From JBFJVD01 sp041624375 (lineage in GTDB: Bacteria; Chloroflexota; Anaerolineae; Anaerolineales; E44-bin32), in the NCBI GenBank assembly GCA_041624375.1, contig JBFJVD010000199.1:1-5541 (forward strand): a stretch of DNA of 5,541 nucleotides, written 5' to 3'. Below, piece by piece: positions 1-5,541 of the stretch. The position numbers and the translations under genes were made by a program. The stretch's first letter is position 1; every line of letters starts with the position of its first letter. Below the pieces are notes generated by a model. That model made no database searches. It was not told where the DNA came from and saw only the letters and a program-made list of their open reading frames with translations.

Positions 1-1403
1 AAAACCGCCTGCACGCGCAGGGTTTCGTGCCAGGGCGCGCGCTCATAGGTGGCCGTCATGCCCGATGTCGGCAGGACCAAGAATTTTGCCGCGCCTTTCT
101 CGTCCAGACGAAAGCCAACCCGGCCGGGACCGTCGCCGATCTGAAAGAGCGGTGGTGAGTCGTCCAGCAAGCCGAGCGGTCGTTCAGCGCCGCCGAAGTA
201 GACAAGGCTTAGCTCACCTTCGGAGCCGCGCCGGATCCGGAGTTGACCCCGCAGTGAGAGCAGCTTCTCGATCGAGGTGCGCGCCAATCGGGTCGAACGG
301 TAATCGCCCTCGAAGGCCTGCGCGGGCAGCGTGAGGGGAGATTTCCCGGGAGAGGGTTTGGCTTTGGGCCGCCGGACCAGCTGGCGGTTCAGGTTGGCGG
401 CGAGCTCGCCGAAAAGGGATTCGGCGAAGGCGTTCGCTGCGAAGAAAACGCCAACGCCCTCATCCGGGTAGATCTGCAGCAGGCTGCTGAAGCCTCGAGC
501 ACCGCCGGTGTGGGAAAGCGATCGGATCTCCCCATCTAGCGACTCGAACCATCCATAGCCCACGCCGGGCAAGGCGGGGTGATCCGCATGCTGGCGCTGC
601 TGCATGGCCGCCAGCGTTGCGCCGGCGAGCACCCGCTTGCCGTCGAGCTCACCGCCATTCAAATGCATGCCGGCAAAACGGGCCATATCCGCCGCAGTCG
701 CAAGCAGCCCTCCAGCCGGGGGGATATGCGTATAGTCGTCGATTGGCAGGCGAATCAGGCTCTTCTTGCGCCGTTCATAGGCGGGTGAGAGAGCCGACCC
801 GACTTGGTCTAGATGGAACGTCGACTGCCGCATGCGGAGCGGGGTGAGGATCTGGTCGTGAATATACTCGGCGAACTCATGCTCACTGAGGACTTCGATG
901 AGAAGTCCCAGCAAGGCCATACCATGGTTGGAGTAGGCGACAACATCTCCTGGGGCGAATATTCGCGCAGGGAGGCGGCTTGCCAGGTAGCGCCTTAAGC
1001 CCAGCTGCTCAGATAGAAGGTGGTAGGACACACCCAGCAGGCGCTCTTCGTAGCCCGGGGTGTGGGTGAGGAGATGCGCCGCGGTGATCTCGCCGAGGGC
1101 AGCGAAGGGGATGCCGGTACCTTGCAGATAGGACGCGAGGGGGCGATGGAGATCGAGTTGACCGCGTTCATGCAATTGCATAGCGGCCGTGGCAGTAAAG
1201 AGTTTGGTGAGCGAGGCGATTCGAAAGCAGGTCCGCCCTGGATCCGGCGGCAGTTCCTGCTCGAGATCGGAGAGCCCATAGCCAGCGAGGTGACGCACCG
1301 TGGGACCTTCGACAACGGCGACCACTGCACCCGGGACGTCGTGTCGGTCAAGGAGGCCCGGTAAGAAGCGATCCAGGAACACCGCCAGCGGAGCGGAGCT
1401 CAT
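1..1403 (-). CDS. Serine hydrolase of the beta-lactamase / penicillin-binding protein fold, C-terminus cut by window edge
   Basis: An uninterrupted minus-strand frame runs from ATG 1403-1401 to the window edge, giving 467 codons without a stop. The class C beta-lactamase / DD-peptidase signature (Beta-lactamase family, PF00144) is complete: S64-L-T-K67 (nucleophile and general base), Y157-S-N159, and H298-T-G-G301 in place of KTG. Supporting motifs are HTPGY (114-118) and GGLLATAADMARF (231-243). Residues about 365-467 form a beta-rich domain after the catalytic one, ending in a YERAPWHET stretch. In related long serine hydrolases I recall such a stretch preceding C-terminal membrane helices, so the full protein probably continues with them. 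No signal peptide is seen at the chosen start. GTG three codons upstream is an alternative, but neither has a convincing ribosome binding site. The start lies 42 nt behind the recombinase stop and in the same frame. The substrate cannot be read from sequence: esterase, peptidase and amidase members all share these motifs. Confidence 0.9.
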   Translation of the reverse strand, partial: MSSAPLAVFLDRFLPGLLDRHDVPGAVVAVVEGPTVRHLAGYGLSDLEQELPPDPGRTCFRIASLTKLFTATAAMQLHERGQLDLHRPLASYLQGTGIPFAALGEITAAHLLTHTPGYEERLLGVSYHLLSEQLGLRRYLASRLPARIFAPGDVVAYSNHGMALLGLLIEVLSEHEFAEYIHDQILTPLRMRQSTFHLDQVGSALSPAYERRKKSLIRLPIDDYTHIPPAGGLLATAADMARFAGMHLNGGELDGKRVLAGATLAAMQQRQHADHPALPGVGYGWFESLDGEIRSLSHTGGARGFSSLLQIYPDEGVGVFFAANAFAESLFGELAANLNRQLVRRPKAKPSPGKSPLTLPAQAFEGDYRSTRLARTSIEKLLSLRGQLRIRRGSEGELSLVYFGGAERPLGLLDDSPPLFQIGDGPGRVGFRLDEKGAAKFLVLPTSGMTATYERAPWHETLRVQAV

Positions 1404-1445
1404 TGGGGGCACCGCACGCGCCAGGGCGCCAGGCTTCGAATCCTC

Positions 1446-2438
1446 TCAATTCGCACGGTTGAAGATCTCATGATAGCCGCGATCGAGCTCTTCGTCCGCC
1501 AGGTGTGCGTAGCGCTGGGTGACGGCGATGTTGCGGTGGCGGGCCAGCTCCTGCGCCATGCGGAGATTTCCTCCGGAGGCCCGCAGCACCGTGGTCACGA
1601 AATAGTGACGCAGAGAATGGGGCGTGATCGGGTCACTCGCGGCGCTCCCCAACGCCTGGCGGCTGCGCGCAGCGACAATTGCGCGGCCGGTGGTGGTGGA
1701 CATCGGCAGGACGCGTGCACCGGCGCGCCGGTCGTGCCGGGCGAAGAGAGGTAGCGACCCGAGCGGGCGACCAGAGGCGCCATCGACTGCTGCGCGCGCA
1801 TGCAAATAATCCCGCAGGGCGGACAGGGCGCGCTCCGAGAAGCGCACCAGCGACTGTCGATCGCCTTTGCCGATCAAGAGTGCATGACCTTCGATCCAGT
1901 CGACCTGCCCGCGGAGCAAGCCGCAGGCTTCGTGAACCCTGAGGCCAGTGTCGGCAAGCGTAATCAGGAAGGCGCGATCGCGCAAGAGCCGCAGGCGGTG
2001 CCGGGGATTGCGGCTGGGCTGCTCACTGAGCCGAAGGGCATAATCAAGCAATTTGTCGATATTTTGTCTAGGAAATTGCGGCAATCGCTGGCCCGGACGT
2101 CGGGCGCGGCGCTTGATCAGCAGACGCAGGCGAGGCAGGTTCACAGCGGCCAGGCGTTCGGCGGCCAGGAACTCGTACCAGCCGGCGATGGCGGTGAGGT
2201 ACAGGCGCTCGGTAGTCGGGGCATAGGTCTTCAGCTGCTGGACGAAATCGGCGATCCAGTCTTCAGAGGCCTGTTCTGCGGGATAGGAGGTGGGATCAAG
2301 GCCGACGGCGTTCTCCAGCGCCGCCAGGAAGGCCTGCAGGGCATTCCGGTATGTGCGGGCGGTATTGGGGCTGCGTGAGAGCGACACGCTGTCCAGGTAG
2401 GCGGACACGCTGGCCTGGATGGTGACTGCTTGTGGCAT
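1446..2438 (-). CDS. Tyrosine recombinase / integrase (XerC/XerD-like)
   Basis: This 330-residue site-specific DNA recombinase would cut and rejoin DNA through a covalent phosphotyrosine. The N-terminal SAM-like core-binding domain (about residues 8-100: AYLDSVSLSRSPNTARTYRN, then a helical stretch) precedes the catalytic domain (PF00589). All catalytic residues are visible: R167 in TGLRVHEAC, K191 in GKGDRQ, H274-xx-R277 in HSLRHYF, H301 in ARHRNIAVTQRY, and nucleophile Y310. Length and domain order match Xer-type and small phage-type integrases, with no extra arm-binding domain. ATG 2438 was chosen because GGAGG (2451-2447) sits 8 nt upstream. A TTG at 2471, preceded by AGGAAG, would add 11 residues and cannot be excluded. 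A strong promoter and a dif-like palindrome lie directly upstream. The gene is intact and probably functional. Whether it is the host chromosome-dimer resolvase or belongs to a mobile element is not settled by this window. Confidence 0.95.
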   Translation of the reverse strand: MPQAVTIQASVSAYLDSVSLSRSPNTARTYRNALQAFLAALENAVGLDPTSYPAEQASEDWIADFVQQLKTYAPTTERLYLTAIAGWYEFLAAERLAAVNLPRLRLLIKRRARRPGQRLPQFPRQNIDKLLDYALRLSEQPSRNPRHRLRLLRDRAFLITLADTGLRVHEACGLLRGQVDWIEGHALLIGKGDRQSLVRFSERALSALRDYLHARAAVDGASGRPLGSLPLFARHDRRAGARVLPMSTTTGRAIVAARSRQALGSAASDPITPHSLRHYFVTTVLRASGGNLRMAQELARHRNIAVTQRYAHLADEELDRGYHEIFNRAN

Positions 2439-2446
2439 GTGGAGCG

Positions 2447-2451
2447 CCTCC
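2447..2451 (-). promoter_or_regulatory. Ribosome binding site deciding the recombinase start
   Basis: GGAGG on the minus strand, 8 nt before ATG 2438-2436, favours this start over the upstream TTG at 2471. The motif sits in a small inverted repeat (GGAG, GCG, CTCC), so the site could be partly paired in the messenger. That second point is inference. Confidence 0.6.
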
Positions 2452-2484
2452 GGGCGGCTGGTGTGGAACAAGCGCTTCCTGACT

Positions 2485-2518
2485 ATTACTTATGATAATG
2501 ATACTTATCGTAAGTAAT
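2485..2518. repeat. Imperfect palindrome with dif-like (Xer core site) architecture
   Basis: The left arm 2486-2498 reads TTACTTATGATAA and the right arm 2505-2517 reads TTATCGTAAGTAA. They are inverted copies differing only at 2493/2510, and one more A/T pair (2485/2518) extends them to 14 bp. The 6-bp centre TGATAC (2499-2504) is asymmetric. Inverted arms of at least 11 bp, a 6-bp centre, and inner arm ends ATAA and TTAT are the hallmarks of dif core sites bound by Xer-type tyrosine recombinases. The site is a sharp AT-rich island in GC-rich DNA, 47-80 bp in front of the recombinase start codon. It could be the recombination site, an operator for autorepression, or both. No second copy is visible in this window. 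Confidence 0.7.
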
Positions 2519-2521
2519 TAG

Positions 2522-2550
2522 ATCCTAAAAGAAAACCGGACCCCTGTCAA
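2522..2550 (-). promoter_or_regulatory. Sigma-70-type promoter for the recombinase gene
   Basis: On the minus strand a perfect -35 hexamer TTGACA (2550-2545) is followed by exactly 17 nt (2544-2528) and a -10 hexamer TAGGAT (2527-2522, 4 of 6 consensus bases including the key A and final T). The predicted transcription start is near 2515, inside the right arm of the palindrome. The leader to ATG 2438 would be about 77 nt and would contain nearly the whole palindrome, which could also fold as a stem-loop in the RNA. Confidence 0.7.
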
Positions 2551-2714
2551 GCCCCTCCCCCACGAACCACGACTCCCCAACGGTCCTGCGCGGTGCGGCC
2601 CGCAGGTTGCCGCTGCGCGCCGGGCACCGATCAACGCGGTCCCAATGCCTCGGAACAGCGCACGCGCCGCGCGCTCCCCTGCTCCGGGATCCAGTCTCCC
2701 CGCGAACCGGCAGG

Positions 2715-3121
2715 CTACGCGTAGCCCCGTTCCCTGGAGCTGCTCCGGAGCCAGGCAAGCGCAGCGCCGCGGACGGCGCCCACAATCGACCCGGCCAGCT
2801 CCAAACGACCCCGGCGAAGATCAGCGGCAACCCCAACGATCAGGCCACCGCATTCGCCGCCAGCCAGATCCAGGCGCCGCATGCGATTCGTGAAAATGCA
2901 GACCACAAGACGCTCCACTGCAGCAGCCCGACCACCGTCCCCTCGATCGCGCCAGACAGGGTCCTCAGGAGGAGGGTCAGGGGCGACGCCAGACTCCCGG
3001 ATCATTCGCCCAGCGCGGAGATGACCAGGGCACCCACCCCGAATGTCGCGCCCAACCCCACGACTTCCGCAAGAGCGTTGGCCGCCACCCACCGGATCGA
3101 TAGATCCACGCCTGCGCGCAT
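2715..3121 (-). pseudogene. Decayed small integral-membrane protein (two in-frame TGA codons and a frameshift)
   Basis: Reading from ATG 3121-3119 gives a clear membrane-protein start (MRAGVDLSIRWVAANALAEV, then a glycine-rich hydrophobic stretch ending ISALGE), then TGA at 3004-3002. The same frame resumes with a second protein-like segment containing GAIEGTVVGLLQW and GAWIWLAANAVA, then TGA at 2842-2840, then SLGLPLIFAGVVW. Near 2800 the signal moves to another minus frame, which reads ELAGSIVGAVRGAALAWL and stops at TAG 2717-2715. The pieces add up to a plausible protein of about 135 residues with repeated W-plus-hydrophobic helices. The pattern resembles an uncharacterised family with a GA(I/L)EG-VVG-QW motif that I recall from Chloroflexota and other bacteria. 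A residue gap around the frameshift suggests a small deletion as well. Both TGA codons could be former TGG (Trp). Function is unknown. Confidence 0.7.
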
Positions 3122-3157
3122 GCTTCTGCCAACCAGTTTCTGTCCTTGTGTTTCTGT

Positions 3158-3170
3158 GGTGTCTGACACC
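3158..3170. repeat. Short perfect palindrome between the reductase and the pseudogene
   Basis: GGTGTC and GACACC are exact inverted copies around a single T. The palindrome lies 3 nt outside the reductase stop codon (3176-3174), on the side away from that gene. No U-run follows on the minus strand, so it is not a classical intrinsic terminator. It may be a REP-like repeat or a messenger 3'-end stem. One copy only is present in this window. Confidence 0.4.
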
Positions 3171-3173
3171 CTC

Positions 3174-3764
3174 TTATGCGGCTCCCGCAGTTTCACGCCT
3201 GCGGCGCTTTCCGCGCCGCACCAGCAGCCAGAAGAGGAGCAGCGTCGAGAGCGGCCAGACCCAGGCGAGATCGCCTGGTCCGTCTGGCCCCGTTGCCGGA
3301 GCCGTCTTCCGAACGCAGAGCAGGCGGTAGGTTTCAAGCATCTCGTCGAAATCTTCATCAGACATATGCCGGGGGTTAAACCCGAATAGCGGTCCGGCAA
3401 ATCCGCTGGCGACGATCACCTGGCGCAGGATTTGAGCCCGTCCTTTCATTTGGGTCACGTCTTCAACAACCCCGGCCCAGCGGCCGTCTGCCAGCCAGAG
3501 CTCGACCTCCGGGTTTGCGATCAGGTTGCGGTACCAGTCCGATCGGTCCCCCATCGCCGAGACGCAGTAGATCCGGTCATCGATCTCCGCGTAGTTGACA
3601 GGAGCCAGGCGCTTCTTGCCAGTCTTCCGCCCGCGGTGCTTGATGACCATGATGTAGCCCCCGTACTTCGTCCCATTTCCCCACGATCCGAAGCCGAGGC
3701 GCCACATGAACAGCATGAAGCGGTTGAAGATTTTGAAGATCTTCCGAAGGCTCTCATCCGACAT
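3174..3764 (-). CDS. F420H2-dependent reductase (Ddn-like deazaflavin nitroreductase family) with C-terminal membrane helix
   Basis: The 196-residue product carries the hallmarks of the F420H(2)-dependent quinone reductase / Ddn family (split beta-barrel, PF04075): a GRKTGKKR phosphate-binding loop at 45-52, an APVNY strand at 54-58, and GDRSDWYRNL followed by ANPEVELWL at 72-91. Known members pass hydride from reduced cofactor F420 to quinones or nitro compounds, usually at the membrane. The native substrate here is unknown. Typical members have about 130-150 residues. This one adds a tail with one membrane helix (about 166-182, LAWVWPLSTLLLFWLLV) and a basic end (RRGKRRRR), so it is probably a tail-anchored protein with the basic end in the cytoplasm. 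ATG 3764 was chosen because AGAGGA (3776-3771) lies 6 nt upstream; a TTG ten codons earlier is less likely. The stop is TAA. The window shows no cofactor-synthesis genes, but the gene implies an F420-using host. Confidence 0.88.
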   Translation of the reverse strand: MSDESLRKIFKIFNRFMLFMWRLGFGSWGNGTKYGGYIMVIKHRGRKTGKKRLAPVNYAEIDDRIYCVSAMGDRSDWYRNLIANPEVELWLADGRWAGVVEDVTQMKGRAQILRQVIVASGFAGPLFGFNPRHMSDEDFDEMLETYRLLCVRKTAPATGPDGPGDLAWVWPLSTLLLFWLLVRRGKRRRRETAGAA

Positions 3765-3979
3765 TTCATGTCCTCTTTTCTTGAAGTGACCCAACCAGGC
3801 ACCCGTGTCTCATTCACCCACCCCGTCAGCCCTGGAGTCTTCGCAAATCCGCTCCTCAACCCCTAGACGAGGCGACTTCGGCCCAACCGCTCGCTGCCCG
3901 CCGGCGGCTCCCGGCGCAGCAGGTCGCCCCGCGAATTTACCGGGTTGAATGCGTGGTTAGAAGCATCCAAACCATGGCT

Positions 3980-4369
3980 CTAGCGGGCCGGCAGCAGCCC
4001 GCCCAGAGGTGTGGCCAGCAATAGGATCACGAGCAGGTCGAAGGCCGCGCCAAGCCGAGCTCCAGGGGGAACGGTGTTCCACCAGGGCAAGATCACCAGC
4101 AGCGAGACCAGCGAGCCGGCAAGGGCTGCGCTGGCCCACCATCCGAGGCCCAGCATCAGCCCGACCCCAGCCGCCAGGTGACTTATGGCGGCCGCAAGCC
4201 ACAATAGCCCAAAGCCTCGCCCGATCAGGCTCCGGTAACCGACACTCGGCGAGAGGATCCAGGCCGATCCCGAGAAACCGACCTCAAGCACGGTCCAGGA
4301 AGCTAAGAATCCAGAGACATGAGCAGCCCCGTGGACCAAGAATGGGAGCGCAAGTAGATACCGCCACAT
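3980..4369 (-). CDS. Small four-helix membrane protein with an HGAAH motif, function unknown
   Basis: A 129-residue, very hydrophobic protein with four predicted membrane segments at about 4-24, 52-74, 78-96 and 106-126. The first helix carries FLVHGAAHVSGFLASW, a histidine pair in the membrane that recalls small uncharacterised proteins with an HG-x-x-H-x-x-GF signature and distantly the DoxX-like fold. A further conserved-looking histidine is in AISHLAAG (61-68). The histidines could bind metal, haem or a quinone, but nothing here proves that. The start is secure: AGGAGG (4382-4377) lies 7 nt before ATG 4369-4367. It follows the methyltransferase gene at 143 nt in the same direction, so it may be co-transcribed, although the spacing leaves room for a separate promoter. 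I found no convincing promoter hexamers there. Confidence 0.8.
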   Translation of the reverse strand: MWRYLLALPFLVHGAAHVSGFLASWTVLEVGFSGSAWILSPSVGYRSLIGRGFGLLWLAAAISHLAAGVGLMLGLGWWASAALAGSLVSLLVILPWWNTVPPGARLGAAFDLLVILLLATPLGGLLPAR

Positions 4370-4376
4370 CGGATTT

Positions 4377-4382
4377 CCTCCT
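4377..4382 (-). promoter_or_regulatory. Strong Shine-Dalgarno of the four-helix membrane protein
   Basis: A perfect AGGAGG on the minus strand, 7 nt upstream of ATG 4369. It is the strongest ribosome binding site in the window and fixes the start of this short reading frame. Confidence 0.75.
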
Positions 4383-4512
4383 GAATTCGAGAACCCAGCC
4401 CAACATACGCAGCGTGCAAATCACAAATGAGGCTTGCTCTGTCCGGCACCGCCCTCCTCCGAAGCACTCTGCGAGAAGCGGTCTACGCATGAGCCGTTGG
4501 TCACCTGGCTGA

Positions 4513-5064
4513 TCATGCCCGCGGCTCTGCAAGCCGGCGTATACGGGGGATGAGAAAGGGAACTTCACGCTTGTACGCCACATAGGCGTCCCCAAAGCGC
4601 GCCTGAAGTTCTTGCTCCTCGATCAGCTTGTTGTAGAGAAGCACGACAGCCGCAAATAGGGCGACCAGAATGGCGGTGCCGGCGGAGGCAGCGAATACTG
4701 CAACACCGAGGTAGGCCGAAACCGAGCCGAGCGTCATGGGATTTCGACAGAGCGCAAATGGGCCGCCGACAAGCAGCTTTTGAGTCGCCATCAGCGGTAC
4801 GGGCGTCCCTCGGCCCTGCTGGAACTGCACCACAATGGCCCACATCGCCAGCGGCCAGCCAGCGAGGATCAGCACTGCCCCCAGGAGCGTGTTCAATGCC
4901 CCCCAACGAAGGTCGGGCAGGCCAATGACCCTATCTAGCCAGCTCCCCGCGAAGATAAGCCCGCCGGGGAACAGAAGGAGGAAGAAGACCCCCTCAAAGA
5001 AGAGCGCGATCAGCCGGCTGCGCGGGCTGAATTCGCGCTCGAAGAGTTTCAGGTAGCGATTCAT
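4513..5064 (-). CDS. Isoprenylcysteine carboxyl methyltransferase / phospholipid methyltransferase family membrane protein
   Basis: The 183-residue integral-membrane protein shows the SAM-binding C-terminal pattern of the ICMT/PEMT superfamily: G84-RGTPVP before a membrane segment, GGPFALCRNPMTLG at 100-113 (the typical RNPM motif), and EEQELQARFGDAY at 149-161 followed by YKREVPFLIPR (164-174), where paired glutamates and the FG-xx-Y-xx-Y-xx-VP pattern are diagnostic. Membrane segments lie at about 17-40, 58-80 and 111-145. The family moves a methyl group from S-adenosylmethionine to membrane-bound acceptors. Bacterial members are diverse, with acceptors ranging from phospholipids to small lipids and metals, and prenylated proteins are not expected here, so the substrate is open. 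The start at ATG 5064 is preceded by GGGGGAAG (5075-5068), a modest ribosome binding site. Length is normal for bacterial members, and all motifs needed for activity appear present. Confidence 0.88.
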   Translation of the reverse strand: MNRYLKLFEREFSPRSRLIALFFEGVFFLLLFPGGLIFAGSWLDRVIGLPDLRWGALNTLLGAVLILAGWPLAMWAIVVQFQQGRGTPVPLMATQKLLVGGPFALCRNPMTLGSVSAYLGVAVFAASAGTAILVALFAAVVLLYNKLIEEQELQARFGDAYVAYKREVPFLIPRIRRLAEPRA

Positions 5065-5101
5065 GTTCTTCCCCCGCCCTGTCTCAGGCGGGATCCAGTA
5101 T

Positions 5102-5115
5102 GCGGGTTGGCCCGC
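5102..5115. other. Short GC-rich stem-loop in the gap between two genes
   Basis: GCGGG (5102-5106) and CCCGC (5111-5115) are inverted around TTGG. It lies in the 56-nt gap between the stop of the right-edge gene and the start of the methyltransferase gene. Neither strand has a T-run behind it, so termination is uncertain. It may only reflect base composition. Confidence 0.3.
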
Positions 5116-5120
5116 CTATC

Positions 5121-5541
5121 TCACGGCGAGTCGACCCGCCCATAAATATGTGGTTCGCCCTCAAGGACCCAGCGTCGGGTGCCAATGTCCATTGAATTGT
5201 TCATACATTCGTCGCGCGAGGCATCGAACTGCACCTCACGCTCCGAGACTGCAACCACCTCATAGATGCCAACTTCATCGGCCTCGCAGATATCCCATGC
5301 TCGCATCGGAACAATCTCGACGTCCAGAATGTGAAACAAGCCATCGTCAAACCAGAATTCTCCCCACACAGTTCGGCTATCGATCACTTGCTGCGCGTTG
5401 AGGTCCTTGGTGCCATGTGCCCTCTGCGCCTCCTGATCCGTCACCCCGTAATAGGAGAACGTGCCGTCTTCATGGAAGTAGAAAAAGGAAGTCTTGTTTG
5501 CTGTCCGCGCAGTCCACAACCCATGGAGTGGCTCGGCCGAA
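5121..5541 (-). CDS. Beta-rich, lipocalin-like uncharacterised protein, N-terminus cut by window edge
   Basis: The frame is open from the right window edge to TGA 5123-5121, giving 139 visible residues. A TTG at 5519 could serve as a start, but the reading frame upstream continues to the edge as protein-like SAEPLHG-L-W, so this is more likely the middle of a longer protein. A G-L-W opening followed by FFYFHEDGTFSYY, GEFWFDDGLFHI, GIYEVV and VQFDASRDECMN alternates aromatic/hydrophobic and polar residues, as in small beta-barrels that begin with a GxW motif (lipocalin-like). Two cysteines (in DICEADE and DECMN) could form a disulfide. The pattern resembles exported lipoprotein domains I recall from Anaerolineae, so a signal peptide with lipobox may lie outside the window. 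Function is unknown. It ends 56 nt before the methyltransferase gene and may be transcribed with it. Confidence 0.75.
   Translation of the reverse strand, partial: SAEPLHGLWTARTANKTSFFYFHEDGTFSYYGVTDQEAQRAHGTKDLNAQQVIDSRTVWGEFWFDDGLFHILDVEIVPMRAWDICEADEVGIYEVVAVSEREVQFDASRDECMNNSMDIGTRRWVLEGEPHIYGRVDSP

Noticed and set aside
995..1351. Minus-strand open frame of 118 codons in the hydrolase region
   Set aside because: It is in a different frame from the hydrolase, whose motifs S-x-x-K, Y-x-N and HTGG are continuous through this stretch.
1800..2378. Plus-strand open frame (192 codons) inside the recombinase
   Set aside because: It lies entirely antisense to a recombinase with a complete catalytic set and has no recognisable pattern of its own.
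1446..2438. Defence island or toxin-antitoxin system around the recombinase
   Set aside because: Neighbouring genes are a serine hydrolase and ordinary membrane or redox proteins; no nuclease, methylase, toxin or antitoxin pattern is present.
2840..3004. TGA read as tryptophan (recoding) in the broken membrane gene
   Set aside because: Neighbouring genes end in TGA and use TGG for Trp, and a frameshift follows as well, so decay explains the data better. No selenocysteine context is seen.
2607..3389. Long plus-strand open frame (260 codons)
   Set aside because: Its composition is Arg/Pro/Ala/Ser-rich with no motif, and it overlaps the reductase 3' end and the decayed membrane gene on the other strand. 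It is a high-GC shadow.
5102..5115. Rho-independent terminator
   Set aside because: The stem is only 5 bp and no T-run follows on either strand.
1..5541. CRISPR array, tRNA or rRNA genes
   Set aside because: I see no regularly spaced direct repeats, no cloverleaf with a T-loop sequence, and no rRNA-like conserved stretches on either strand.

Overview
The window is a high-GC bacterial chromosomal segment. Every gene I can support lies on the minus strand, so it reads from the right edge to the left edge. The gene mix suggests Chloroflexota, perhaps Anaerolineae-like: an F420-type (deazaflavin) reductase with a C-terminal membrane anchor, small uncharacterised membrane proteins, a long serine hydrolase of the beta-lactamase fold, and a secreted-looking beta-rich domain. 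This assignment is inference. No rRNA, tRNA or CRISPR array is visible.

Layout in the direction of transcription. The window opens inside an unrecognised beta-rich, lipocalin-like protein whose N-terminus is cut off (5541-5121). Next comes a small integral-membrane methyltransferase of the isoprenylcysteine carboxyl methyltransferase / phospholipid methyltransferase type (5064-4513). It is followed by a four-helix membrane protein with an HGAAH motif (4369-3980) and an F420H2-dependent (Ddn-like) reductase with a C-terminal membrane helix (3764-3174). Just behind the reductase is the wreck of another small membrane protein (3121-2715), broken by two in-frame TGA codons and a frameshift. An AT-rich island then precedes a tyrosine recombinase (2438-1446). 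Last is a serine hydrolase (1403 to the left edge), which is open to the edge and therefore truncated.

The most interesting part is the recombinase control region, 2485-2550. A near-consensus sigma-70 promoter (TTGACA, 17-bp spacer, TAGGAT) fires toward the recombinase. Its predicted start point falls on the edge of a 34-bp imperfect palindrome with the architecture of a Xer/dif core: two 13-14-bp inverted arms around a 6-bp centre, with inner ends ATAA and TTAT. A recombinase gene with its own dif-like site at its front door fits either a single-recombinase Xer-like system (as known for XerS/difSL and XerH/difH) or a one-gene mobile element that uses such a site. The position over the start point also suggests autorepression.

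The co-directional genes to the right do not form an obvious pathway. They look like a loose cluster of membrane and accessory genes, and the decayed gene beside the recombinase is consistent with a plastic locus.
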